A stretch of DNA of 64,000 bases from Fasciolopsis buskii (lineage: Eukaryota; Platyhelminthes; Trematoda; Plagiorchiida; Fasciolidae): positions 136,830 to 200,829 of the forward strand of contig LUCM01004960.1 in NCBI GenBank assembly GCA_008360955.1, written 5' to 3'. Position 1 is the first letter of the stretch. Each line of letters begins with the position of its first letter. Below the pieces are notes generated by a model. The model saw only the letters and a program-made list of their open reading frames with translations. It ran no database searches and was not told where the DNA came from. A program made the translations under genes and the position numbers. Shown here in pieces: positions 25,735 to 38,500 of this stretch.

Positions 25735-26055
25735 TCATTCTCGAAGTAGTCCGAGATAAACTGCTCCCAGGGAGATAGGGAGCTGTTGCCTAGAAAAGAA
25801 GAACATTCTATCTCGGATCAGGCTATACATTGGAAAAGTGTGATCTTAGCAGTTTACCGAATTCCGCTGATGTCTAGGCCACGGTTCATTAGAACTGTTT
25901 ACAGCTCCCTCATGAACGAGGGCATTCGGTATTCTTTAAATTGATCAGCCCTGAAAACTGCAATCAACATGCACCTGTGCTGAATCATTACACAAGTAGT
26001 GCGTAAGACTGTATCAGTAATAGGATAGCTCCTCATTAGCAAAACAGTCTCTGGG
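25735..26055 (+). mobile_element. Probable decayed LINE reverse transcriptase C-terminus
   Basis: One frame with stops reads ISDQAIHWKSVILAV, PRFIRTVYSSL, SALKTAINMH, VVRKTVSV and LLISKTVSG in order. Spacing matches the end of many LINE RTs ('RI.KAR.AF..L', 'K.RVY...VR..LLYG.ETW.L', 'FD.R.LR.I', 'RISN..VR..V.G'). Individual identities are sparse, so the call rests mainly on colinearity. It could be chance. Confidence 0.35.
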
Positions 26056-26070
26056 GGGGGCAAGCTTGTG

Positions 26071-26178
26071 ATATATATATATATATGCATATACATATAT
26101 AAATTAGGGGTTAAAAGGCGTACACTGAATTATAACGTCACTGTTATATATATATATATATATATAATGTGTATATAT
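26071..26178. repeat. Two TA-rich microsatellite tracts
   Basis: An (AT)n tract at about 26071-26100 and a (TA)n tract at about 26144-26178, separated by unique sequence. A run of eight G lies just upstream, around 26053-26060. Confidence 0.95.
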
Positions 26179-29100
26179 ACGGTATAGTTCATTGCACGGG
26201 TTGGTGTTCCTCGATTCCCCGTATCCACATCGACAGTTATCCGCAGTGATCCACGATTGGTCGGTGGGCCGTACACTTCCCGGTAGCGTTATTTGAGAGC
26301 TTCCAGACGGGATATCCAGGGGACGAACAGTTTTTGTCTTTGGGCATCTGTTAAGGATTAGCTACTGTGGAACTAGCAAGCAAGACCGTGAAGTCTTTGC
26401 TTCCTACACAATAGTCTTTGTAGTTCATGGTATAGTGCACAACGTTTTGCAGCCTATAAAATCTAGCAAGTGACCAAGACGTCGTCTCACGCAATGCCCA
26501 CGGCCGGCACACCTTTTATAGTTAGTCTGGATAGCTTAGTGCTCAACATGTTCCAGTCACAATTGCTGGCAGGAATAGTAGTGAGCAGTCACTGCGAATA
26601 TTTCCTCAGGTTTTCCGGACAACGGATAAACTTTATTATCCTTAGTGTTCATTATCGAACCAACTAGCCTCAATGTGTCCCATGGCTGCATCAGGGAAGT
26701 AGGCAGACGGCTGTCCCTGACATCAAAAGTGAGCACAATCCGGCTGCTCAAACCAAATTTGTTCAAACAATGCAATCTTGTTTATTAATATGTTCACCAA
26801 AATCTTAGGTACGCTGATTTCCCGGTCTGCGTCTACTTTCATTCTTTCATCGATTATTCATGCTTCCGTTTTTTTCACTCCTGTCTTACTACTTTGCGTA
26901 ACTGCGCATTTCTGAGACAAGTTCAGCTTACACCAGTGTTAACAGAATCGGTTGATTTTCATGGTGTCTAGATACTGGAAACTCGTCCAATGCCTATTCG
27001 CGGTAAACAACTGGTCTTATCTTTTCTTTGTAACTCAGCCTTGTGTATGTAAGTGCTAGAGCCCAAGATATTGAAAAGACATTTCTTCGTGCTATTTTGT
27101 TTTTTATTGATTCGAAGAGCGAATTCTAGTGTGCACCACAAAGGTTTACGATCTACACATCAGCACATGTTCCTGCCCCAGTAACCCACATAAGGGTCCA
27201 TCCGTGACGACCGGCTAATAACTGGGTAAAATAAGTGTCTGATTCCTATGATCTCGATTTTTCCAATGTGAATTTGACCTCGGAAGAGGGTGCAACTTCT
27301 GGCTCCGTCCACGGGAACAAACACATCAAAAATGTGAGTACTGTAAATCTGTTTCCGTGGCCCGTCCAGTTTCTTTCATTTTAACCGGAAAGGGTCAAAT
27401 CGTCTCTCGGGCACTATGTTGGATGTCGCAAAATCAGTGTTTTTTTCTCCTCCCATTTTTGACCTCTGATTAGCATCAAGAGTCTCTTCCTAGCCCAAAC
27501 ACTACACTGCTGCTAAACCAGTAACCCTCTGAATTGCTGTACAGGTTTGAAATCGAAAACAATATTCAGACTTCCATAAACATGACTCTACCGAGGATCA
27601 TTTCGTTACAAGCTGACATGGGTCGCAATTCTGAAACAATTTTTCGGTTGGAATCTAGCAATCAGAAACATTTACAGTATCCCAACGATAGTCACTTTGT
27701 CGGGTTACATCTGACAGTTTGATCAACTCACCAATCGCATACCGGTTGCACCGTAGTCCGTCACCAATACAAATTCGAATACCGGGCAGCTTTCTGAGAC
27801 AACTCCGGTTGATGCCTGCAATAGGGACTAATGGAATTGATCATTGACGAAAAATTTGTGGATATTGTTTGCATATAATTAGTCATATTTCCCCCATTGT
27901 ACCCGTCTCTTCAAATTTATCCAGACCGTTTGACGGTGTGGCAATCTAAGTGTGACCATTTCAACAGTCGAAAAAATGCTTGGTTGTTTAACTATCCCAT
28001 GGAGTTATTGAATTCCCTTGTCGCATTTGGGCTTCACCATCCGTAAGTTAATTAACTCAAATTTACCTAACATATACCCAGGTGATGGTCCATCGAAATA
28101 AAATTTCCAAATCTGTGATACTTCGAATTTTTCTGAATTTTTGTATCTTTATGTTCTGGCTATCATAACGCAACGGAATCAGGTACAAGTGACCTAACTG
28201 GGTCCAATCATCCCATTTCGAAATACAAAATAGCCCGAGTCAGTTGTGCTCACTTGAACATAGTGCGGTTGGCAAATTAAGATTTATTGCTGTCAACACC
28301 ATTGTAGAAATTGCCCCTTCTATTGAGTAACATTCATACTTTGACTGAACCTATTGTCCACGAGAATAAGAAGTTTTTCCGATCGGTTCATTTTCACACC
28401 TAAATCAGACGGAAAGTTCGACTGGTCTAACTTTATCATGTTAATTACTAAGACGAGATATTGAAAACGTCCACGAATGTCATCAACCCCGTCGTCCAGT
28501 TCTTCACTCTTTGATCTGTTGAATTCAAGTCTCGAGTGCGACTGGCCCAACTCACTTCCAACTCACTTGAAACGCGCCAACATTATGCACTATTTATTCA
28601 GTCTAACGCGCTTGAGTGGTGCCATGAGCAGATGTGTTCATGTGTGTGTACATTCGCTTACATCCTACCGTTCACACGTGACCAACAGCCACGTATGTTG
28701 CGCGTCTGACAAACAACCGCCATATGATTCTGCTACCACATGCAGCCACATGGTTTGGCCCGAAAACATCTTTTGACATTTTATTATTTAGATAGTTGTT
28801 TTGTCGAATGCATCTCCTGGTGGAACGGTAGTCAGGCCAACAGGCTCCCTTGCCTGGCTCTTTGACACCAATGTGACAGATTCGTTGAGCTCATACTTTC
28901 CTTTGTCTCTGGATTCGCTTGTGTTTGTATAGATGTGGGTGTTGGTAGGTATCCGAGTCTGTGCAGCTTGTGGGGACATACAACAGATATGTCGTCGCAT
29001 GTCTAGGCAAACAAATCTATAAACATCGACTGGTATACCAACCTAGTAGAGTTATCAAAAGACGGGTCATTTGGCCTCGGTGCAGTATCTCAGCGTCAGG

Positions 29101-29190
29101 TCCTAGTTTTTAAACATTCATTTGTAATACACACCACAGTGGCTGAATGATGACTGAATGACTGGGTGGCTGGCTTGCATGAACTGTGAG
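26179..29190. other. Intergenic region upstream of gene 2
   Basis: About 3 kb with no recognisable coding motif. The stretch 28480-28760 is richer in CpG and CACGT-like words than its surroundings. I see no canonical promoter element. Confidence 0.35.
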
Positions 29191-29192
29191 TG

Positions 29193-29268
29193 AGGGCGCA
29201 ACAGAGTGAAATAGGGAGAGAAAGATCGAGAAAGAGATAACAGGTGAGTGAGTGAGAGAGAGCATGCG
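29193..29268. repeat. Purine-rich GA tract upstream of gene 2 start
   Basis: Repeated GAGA/GAGT words, including four successive GTGA/GAGT units near 29245-29255. It ends about 185 nt before the predicted start codon. It may be 5' UTR or promoter sequence; no function is shown. Confidence 0.5.
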
Positions 29269-29451
29269 CTCACCGGTTTTGGGTTCACATCGTGTCACAT
29301 GCTGATACGTCCTTTTTACTGTGCCATATTGCGTGGGTTTCTGTGAGACGTAGTCTAGTGGCACGGGGATACAATTCAGATTGCTCGAGCTTCTCTTAGC
29401 AACCGTTCGTGCACAATCAGCGTCCCTCGAATCAGTGCACTTTCGAGGAAC

Positions 29452-29507
29452 ATGATTAACAGCACCATGAATTCGGTAAACCAGGAAGCTCTGACGGCTC
29501 ATAACCG
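29452..29507 (+). CDS. Gene 2, exon 1 (start codon)
   Basis: The exon encodes MINSTMNSVNQEALTAHN plus two bases that complete Arg with exon 2, giving the family hallmark A-H-N-R-Y-R-A-M-H-G. The donor is AACCG|GTGAGT. Two in-frame ATGs are possible. The one at 29452 puts 15 residues before A-H-N, as I recall for human GLIPR2; the one at 29467 has the context CACCATG. The frame stays open about 100 nt upstream. A possible cis- or trans-splice acceptor, ATACAATTCAG, lies near 29378. Confidence 0.8.
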
Positions 29508-32500
29508 GTGAGTTGCCGTTTTTTGTTTTCGGCGGAATAACGCATTTCTAAACAAATTCATTGTTTCGTGGATAAGAGCCGTGCTTGATTAGCGGTGCAT
29601 CAAAAAATCGATATGAAATTGATTTATTCTCTGAGCCCAGAATCTACCAATCCATGCAACTCTCTTGAATCGAAGCTTAGTCTGACAGATTGTGCATAAT
29701 TTTTATCATAGATATTTTCATTTGGTTTGTTACACGTAAATTTTTTTATTAGTTAGGAACTAAATATGGAGAAAATAGTTGACGTACAGTTGAAGTTTTA
29801 CGTAGCACTGGTGTGGTCTGTAAATCGAGTACTGGGAAAGTAAACTGGCGTTGATGTGTCCGCAACTGATTCAACTCTATAGTGGTATTGTATACAAATC
29901 TTGTACAATTGTAAGGTTTGTGCACTCTGTGTTAGAAAATACTCCATGATTGGTACTTAGGGTTGGTTTTGCATGGCTAAGGTCAAATAGACAGTTTTCT
30001 GACCGTAGTGTAGGTAAAAGATACCTTTTTCTGTCTAACATCGGGGAGAAAAACTGATTGAATTTGGAAATATCAATTAGCCGAGAAGAAATCATCGGTG
30101 GTTTTGTCATAGTTTATTCTCGGTGTTTAGCTTCTTTTTGATAGAGGAAGAGTTGTTTTTTTGAACGTTGGTTCTTTAGCCAATGAAGTTCAACTAACAA
30201 TTTAAAAATACAGGAAGGACTCTACAGCTGTCTTCGTCTTGGTTGGGAATCACCCGCGGTGCCTAAGCATCGCTCTGAAACTTAGCGGTGAGTATAGATT
30301 TCTGGGGAATTACCGTAGCAGATGGTTTGTTTCTTTTACCAGCCAGTGTGAATGCTTGACGATCCATATAATCAAAGCGTAACCACTAGGTATCGATAGC
30401 ACGAGATTAGGGTTGAAAAAATGGCTGAGCGACCTGTGGACTGAACAATACAGGAGAACGGAGATAAATGGGTTGGGTGCCGTGGTGCAACACTACACAA
30501 CGTGGGTTGAAAAAGCCAATCTATTAGATGTCATCAGGCTCAGACCAGATTAGCTATTTTAGCGTGGCCATGACTCGGGCCCGAGGATATGCAGAATGAT
30601 TCCTTCAGCACCTGAAATGAACATAAGTAGGGGTCAACTGCTGTTCACCATCGCCCCACGAGCGTGCAAATTTGTGACGGATAAGTGCAACTCCACGTGA
30701 TGAAGGTCGACAGACCGTTGAGGAGCTGCCCGATGGCGTTTGGCTAGGACATTGGATTTAAATTCGTTCTTCCCGAGTTCTCGTCCCAGTTCCGGCTCGG
30801 TAGATAAGCACTGCTGATGATTACAAACAAAAGAAAAACAGCTGTATGGAGCTTTTCTAGTTTCAGAATGGCAAACTAAGCGCTGATGGTGAATTATTTC
30901 ATAAAAGGGTCACGACGAGGATCAGTGTCCTCCTCGTTTTCAAATCTGACAGAAATGACAAGACATCCTGATACTAATGTTAAGACCTACCTTAAAATCC
31001 TACAGCACCGGACTACCCACACACTGACAATTGTGAAACACCGCAGTAGGAAATCGGCTTTCATTGAGAAGAATTGTAGGACACATCTAAATAACTGTGC
31101 CTAACGGAATGCGAACTATCGATCCCACGGTAAAATAGACAAGTTGACAAGTACTACCGGTTCCTGCGACGTCAAATCTTACTGAAAAACAGCTAAGAGA
31201 TCTTCAATCCGTTAAGAATTCGATCCTTTTTCTCAACCTCTAATACTCAATGGCAAAAACCACAATTTTTCGAACATCTGCAACTTATGATTCGATTAAA
31301 ATGAAACGACATATTTTGTTTCTTTGAGCCTCTATCAGTAGGTTCTCCCTTCCCCCATTGGAGTGTTCCCTAGTTATTTTTCCGGGCCTACTTTATTAAG
31401 GCCTGTCTGCCATTAGTCGTATGTTTTTTTATTGGTGTTTGCTTTCATATTGATAAATAATTTGAATTGGATATCGATTTTCGAGGAACAATTCTCCAAA
31501 TTCTACTCACCTCCTACATAACGATTCTCTCTTCTTCTACTCATTCAGAATATAGACTGATCATTTCTACTTTCGTATTGACTTTATTGGCAAATCCACC
31601 TGTCTATATTATGTACGCATTCCGTTTAACAGGAAAGATATTATGAGGTGCATTCAGGGTTTACCAAATGAAGTTACTTCGACAAATATCCACCGTTTAC
31701 TTGCTTACGCGTTGACACTGATAGTCCTTTGCGACTTGCCATAGTCCAATTTTTTCGTCTCGCTGTTGAGTGAAAGGTGAATTACTTAACTTACAAAATT
31801 GTATCATGCCATGCCATATAGCACAATCGTATCCCGATAATTTCTTTATTGTTATTAGCAAAACAGTAAAGTGCTGTTTTATTCGTTCTTCGAAAACTCG
31901 ATACGTGTCTATTTCCAAACAGATGTAAGATTCCAAAACTATTGAACAAACCCCTTGGACTGGGTAAATTGCCAACGTTTTATGAAAACTGGTCGATTGA
32001 TTTTTCAAAATTACTAATTTCAAATGCATGATTTCGATTTATTTGACGTGAATCAATTCAGCAGAATATTTTCTTACCTACTAAAATGGTCAGATAAAAA
32101 AACAAAATGTTCAAATCCGAATTTATTCGGAATTAGGAACGGGAAATGGTATACAAAATCCCCGACAGGACGTATGATTCCAGTTTGACCCAGCCGTGGT
32201 ACGGATCATGATCCCAGCTTCTATTCACACAAACTGTTTAATCACATAACCTGATCAACTGTTTTGCGACGAATATCGAAGGTTGTAGAATTGCAGTTTG
32301 TTCCGGAATATTTAACGGGCACGGAAGGGATAATGTAGCTTCAAATTTTATTGATTCTGTCATGCAACAGAAATTATGGTTTGGATGACTTATCAGAAAT
32401 GCTCTATTGTCCCGAATTTTGATTTGGAAAAATGTAGTTCCAAGTTGCTTCAGCTTATCCGCACTACGGGATTATTTTCAACCTACCTTGGCCGTTCGTA

Positions 32501-35500
32501 TACTTCATATTCCTTTGGCAATACAGAGGACGGTTGTGGCTCACTTCTGGCCTGTGAGGTTTGAATTTGGTGATATATCTGCAAATTTATCACAGACGAA
32601 GAGGTTTTCAAGCAGTCGATTCGTGCGCCGAAAAACAATGCCGGATACCAACAGTTTTTGTCCTATCTTGATAGAAAACTAGGGCATTTTGTCACGTCCC
32701 AGTGCATCATTTCGAAATTTTTGTAAGCCAGTGAATAGTGTCTGGTATTCGTAATGCCTTCCGTTATTCTTGCGGGCTGTTTCTTTAGGACTCACACATC
32801 ATTAGCCATGTATCCAGTGAAGATATGAATTTATCAAACGTGTAACCCAAATAGCAGTTTACAGCCCGTGTTTGCTTACATGACAAATTGGCCGGCGCTG
32901 ATGAGGCGTCAGAAGTCAAAATCGTAAGAATGAATGCTCCCAAGGTCGGTCAAATTCCTCACTAGGCAGTCCTTAGTTGTTCGTCATCTCCATACTGCAA
33001 ATAATGCATAATTTTTGCCTCGTTACTGACGAAGTTGAAATTGAGGATGAGGAATATAAAGCAGCTAACACTGAACTTAGCCAATGGTTAATGGAAATCA
33101 CTTCCTGGTGCGGAAATTTGTACGCGTGAAACAATTTAGTGAGCGAATGAGTTGCTCGAGAGTAGCAGTAAATTGTTGTTGAACACGCGCACTGACGACC
33201 GGGTAAAGTGGAACGGTATTTTTGGATCTGAAAGACGGGACGATTACTGGAATGTAAATGTTTACACGGGAATTGGACAAGAATTTCTGAATTTAGTCCA
33301 AAGCTGAAAGAAGGTCCCCGTCTATCGGGATTTCACATGTGTGCTAAATACGGTCACAAAGATGTCATTTTGGCCAACAAACATCTGCCATACGTGGGTG
33401 GGAAACCGGTGAAGCAAAAAACAAGTCGACCGACTAACCTTGGATAGAACACTGACCTTCCGATGACCACACCGTATTTTACGACAGAGAATGTCTCATT
33501 GTTCAAAGCTTTTTCCCCTCACCTTTTAGTCTTATTTACTGATGAAAGAAAAGCGTGCATTGTTTCTAGGAGGGACGTTGCTGTCAAAAGAGGGCCGTCT
33601 ATTGGAGTAGCTGGTCGTCGGTGGGAGGAATCGAATTTGCATTCTCAAATCCAAACGTGACGATCTTATCCGCTTATTCATAGGCTGTCAAAATTGCTTC
33701 CGAAACCCATGCAGCTGACCTGTTGGCAAGCTGATCTGATTTCACCGCAGTGGAATGACAATCACACGGATATATTTGGTAGTTTTTCGTACTCTTCGAT
33801 GGCTACAATTTTTATCACCGTAGTTGGCAAGCAAAACATTCTGGTCAGATCTCGTGATGTGAACCCATGCTCTCAAATTGCTCAGAATGATTTTCGCAAA
33901 ATTTTAAAACAGACGGAGAAGTGAAAAAATATGTGTACATGAATCTCCTGTTGCTTAGCACAATTCAATTACAACCCTATCTAGTGCAAAGTTCTCAATC
34001 TTGCATAATTTCGCACGAATCTGTGTCCAGACCATGTGAAGACGGACGCACAACAAACGAAAATACAATGGCCGAGAAAGAAGACATATATGGACGCAAT
34101 ATGCACAGCCCATCACACGTGACATTTCTTCTATGTTCCATCTCCACCTCATGGGTGACCTATCGGAACCTATGATTCATTTGATCAGGTAATCTAACCA
34201 ACAATGCTGCAGGAGGACGTGAAAGTTGCGTAACCCAATGGTGTTTCGGCGACTGCTTACTCAATTCGCGCACTATTCTGTACACTCCGGGGGATCCATT
34301 TTCCCACTACGCCACTGATGTCGGTGAGCACTAAGCATTATGCTACACACGCCGCCCGTAGCTAGTTTGGAATCTGGGTTTAGCCATCTCTGCTTTGAAC
34401 AGATTGTCGAAGTAAAATCAATCAAGTAGAGGGCGAAAAGCTTTCGTCTTCGTTCACGCATTTTACCGGGACTGCCTCAGTTTTGAAAAGGCATTGAATT
34501 AGACTTCCTCGGCTGAAACAATATGAGATGTCAACTGGAATCATTTCGAGAACAGTTTAAGGCTAGTGGACGACTCGAAGTCAAAGCTTTTCTACCCTCT
34601 GGACAATAATGTGGCATTTGGAGAAGCTAATACGAAGTCTGACTGAACTGAAATGCTATTTTGTTTTAGTAACCTCAAGGTATACCTTTTATTGCCAGTA
34701 CCTACAGCTCACAGTTTGCCGCTATAATTTTGCAATTGCTGAAGTAGACGCGAATATAGAATGCTTCTATCTAATTTGTCCTCTGACTTTCGGCTTTTTG
34801 GATCTCAGGTAACGCACCTGAATGAGATGCAGCTTCCATTGCTAGGATATTGTTACATCGAATCAATACGTTGTCAGCTTGGAACGTGGGCTCACTGATG
34901 CTTCAATCTATAGCCTTGCGCTTTTGACAACTGTGTTCCTCCAACACAAACTATTTTTGTATTTTGAAGCAATAATGCGAATCTACATAGCTTCGGTGCA
35001 TTTCAGGTCGAACTTATCATTTCTTCTAGGTCAGATGGAACCTTGCTGGAAACATGTAATGTAAAATTCAACGGATCTGTAGTCCACGGGGCACCATTAG
35101 TTCTGAATAGTAGCTTAACTGTGAACAATAATTACCTTGCCCATTGGCCTCCGTATCCGAAACCGGCAGTGCGAATCAAGCAAGAGGCAACACAGCAGTC
35201 CTTGCAAGTTCCATCTACCCTCACTCCAACCGCCGTTACTCGTCGTCTTTAAGGTCGTTGGTTATCCACTGCCAGTTGGAATGTGGCTGAGCAAGAGGCG
35301 GCCTGATCGGGCTAGTTGTGAACGCATGCGTGCCCACACACTGGCTCGGGGACAGAGCAACGCTGCTAGGCAATTCATAGTCCTTTTGTTTTACGAACTG
35401 CCTGCAGACCTAGAGTTAAGGATACGGTTGAAACTGAGCTATGGCGGTCCGATAGATAAAAGGCTTGCCACTTGAAAATCAAAATCTTCAATCTCTGTTC

Positions 35501-38500
35501 CCCTAGTGACATTCGTGGCAGGCATCGCCCGGTTCGTTATTGTCATCCTAAATGATCCCTTGGCAATCGAAGTTTCAGAGTCAAGTCAACCTAATTATCC
35601 CTCCTGTGTTTTGGTGACTTTTAGATAACATAGGCTAATTTGTTTACAAAATGCTTTTATGAAGAACGGTTCATCTGTTTGCCTCTTTGTCAGCTAGTCT
35701 ATCCTGGGTTTCCATTAATTTTCTCTGATAAGTTAACTCGAACACATCGCTGATGCTCCGGAATGAATACTTAAGCCGTCGTTGTTAGTTTCACTGGAAA
35801 TCATTGCAAACCAGGAGCTCCTTCTTCCTGGATTATGCTGTCTGACAAGTTGCGTTGCACAACGGCGGCAAACGATGTTTTTGACTAGGGAATTCAGCTT
35901 CTCTACCTGTATGTACATTACTAAAATTGCATTTTGAAACGTCGTCCATATTCTGCCCCGCTAAATTTCCCCTATTCAGTTATCCGCATCTTTGAGCTGA
36001 TCATTTGGCATGTTATTCACCCAGCCCAGGTAGTGACCGAAACTTTCCAGGGACTCTCTTGGCTGCTTGATTTATCGATTTATGCTGAAACTTTTCCTGA
36101 ACTTAACTATCGATTTTGTCCATGTGAACAAAGATATAGACGCTTAAACAAAAATCTGAGAAGGCAGCCACTGGAAGCTAGAAAAAGAGAAGTGCATTGC
36201 TGAACTGACAGGTACTTATCTTGTCAAACATTAGGCGAATTTGGCGTTGTTGGTCTCCGTGTACTCATGTATGGCAACATTTACGGCACACGGAGCAGCT
36301 ATTTTCCGTGTACGATTAGGGCGGAAAGCTGTGCCTAATGCGGACATCTCATACGAAGATTGAGCAACGCGGTTTCAAATCATTTTTTTCGACAGTTCAT
36401 GTGCAATCAGCAAACCAAATTGGAAGTAGCCGTAGGTTTGCGAGGAGTAACAATTAAAGTAGGGCATTGCAACGGAATAAATATTGCAAGTCGGCCACAA
36501 AATGCCACGCAACGTACTCAGATCAAACGTGGAACAAGTGCCAAGAAATTTATGGAGAATGTTCACCTATGTGTGTGAACATGGAGAACATGGTCCTTCG
36601 ATCAACCTGCATTTCAATTTGATTCGAATACTGAAATTGGTTTTCGAATACACCCTGTCTCACCATTCAGCACCCAAGTATCGGATGGCGACTGACCCGG
36701 GTTAGCCTGTGGATCTATGATGGCAAACAACACAACGTGATAACGTGCCTTTCACACCGTAATATCTGCACGTCCGAACGTACTCGAGCAAGGCACAAGC
36801 ACGTGGTGACAAAAACGGGAGATTTCGATAGGAAAATTGTTACACAAAAGTACTTCTCGTACAAGGTGGAAAATGTGACTTCATTTTCGGCTAGTGGGAC
36901 AAATGCCAAGACCGAGATCATGGGAATAGTGCAACTCGGGTGCTCGCAGCATTTTGGATCCTTGACTTGCACATTCGAATGCGACCAGAATGAATTAGTA
37001 CGACCGAGTTCACGATACCAGTGTCACCTGTTTGGGAAAAAGATTCATTAACAAAAATTATACTCGCCACGCTTGAACATGGCAACAGTCCATCCGGTGT
37101 TGCGCATTAACCACAACGATGATTGAAAAATCTCAATTTGTTTTTCTCATCAAACTAGTATGACAGAAAGGAAGAGCAGATCCTTTGGATAAGATACATT
37201 TTTGATATCATTGTGACGAAAACTACAAGTAAATTTTGCATTTTTACGAGATTCACTTCTTAAACCAGTGGTTTGATTTTTTACTCGATCTGTCTGCACC
37301 GATTCACGAAGGGTCCAGGAACAGTTACTTTGATCGAGGCTGATCAAGTAGCTAACCTCACTTTTTTCATCTGAGGTCTTTCCGTTCGAATCCTGGAAAA
37401 CTTGGTCATTTTTTTCAATTTGTCGGTGTTTAGCAGGCCGAAGGACCATATTTTGAAAATGACCGGGTGATATTTTTCATACGTTGTCACAAATCGAGAT
37501 TCGGAAGGTTTTTTGAATGTTGTATTTAAAAAAAAACAACAATGATTGCGGATCCCTTTTTCAGCTATCGAGCTATGCATGGCTGTCGTCCGCTTGCCTT
37601 CGACTCTGCACTGGCCCGATCGGCACAGAAATGGGCGGAAGAGTTAGCAAAAAATCAATGCATGATCCCCAGCGATCAGACCACGTACGGAGAGAATTTA
37701 GCCTATATGGGTCTTACAAAGGAAACACGCTTTACCGGTAAGCATTGGCTATTGCGATCGTTATAATTTCGTCTGGACCGCGCGATTACAAACCACAATC
37801 ATTAACACCAGCAGAACGGAAATACTCATTTTCTAATGTGATAATATCGTACTCAAATTTTGACTTATTTTTCGCCCGGAATATAGTGGTTTTCGAAGAT
37901 AAGAAAAATACTAGCGGTATTCAATTTAAGGTAATGATATATTACGAATAGTATCGTTGTCATCTTTATCGCCCGTTATTCGCAATAATGACAACGGTAT
38001 CTAACTTTGGTTGATCAGTCATTCTGATCATTTTTGCAACAATCCAAGGTCACATCACTCCGTTTTTTTGACGTTTGTGCAGACGGACCCTTTTTCTCGA
38101 GAGTGAATTCCATCTGCATCCTGAACTGTCAGATACCTGATAGGACTAAAGAACAATAGGTGAAGTTTGCTTTCATTGATTCGTGAAAAGAATGGTCATG
38201 TGAATCAACTTAACTGTCAGCTTTTGGTTCCGGTGACATCCACAACCTGAACGCCTTTCATTCATATCAATCGCATATCATGTCAACAGCCACGATTGTC
38301 ACGTATGATACATGCTTTCACTAACCTAACTACAACCAGTAATACTGATGATAGCCTGTTTAGAAAGAACCTGTTTAACGAACCACTCTGGTGTTACGGT
38401 TTAACGGGTTGACCAAATCGGCTAAAGATGGTTGCCAAAAAGAAAGAAAAACAAGTGGGTTAGACTAGCCTTGGTCAAGCGGATTAGGTCGTAACCTTTG

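Larger units (their letters stand above)
29508..37564 (+). other. Gene 2 intron 1
   Basis: 8057 nt. It holds a family B SINE at 30600-30908 and a minus-strand family A SINE at 33520-33670. The open frame at 35043-35252 (ending A-V-R-I-K-Q-E-A...) looks somewhat exon-like but matches nothing I know and lacks supporting splice phase. No other feature seen. Confidence 0.55.

Noticed and set aside
27999..28042. Alternative first exon for gene 2 (M-E-L-L-N-S-L-V...H-H-P, donor GTAAGT)
   Set aside because: The phase fits, but it lacks the A-H-N-x-Y-R hallmark that exon 29452-29507 supplies exactly.
29110..29502. 130-codon minus-strand open frame overlapping gene 2 exon 1
   Set aside because: No motif, and frames of this length are expected by chance here. 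Exon 1 of gene 2 on the + strand explains the conserved part.
34155..34192. Alternative first exon M-G-D-L-S-E-P-M... with donor GTAATC
   Set aside because: The junction peptide does not match the CAP N-terminus and the donor is weaker.
34270..34330. Perfect A-box-like TGGCGTAGTGG on the minus strand
   Set aside because: No B box follows at the needed distance.
35043..35252. Exon-like open frame ending A-V-R-I-K-Q-E-A-T-Q-Q-S
   Set aside because: No family match and no splice phase compatible with gene 2; probably chance.
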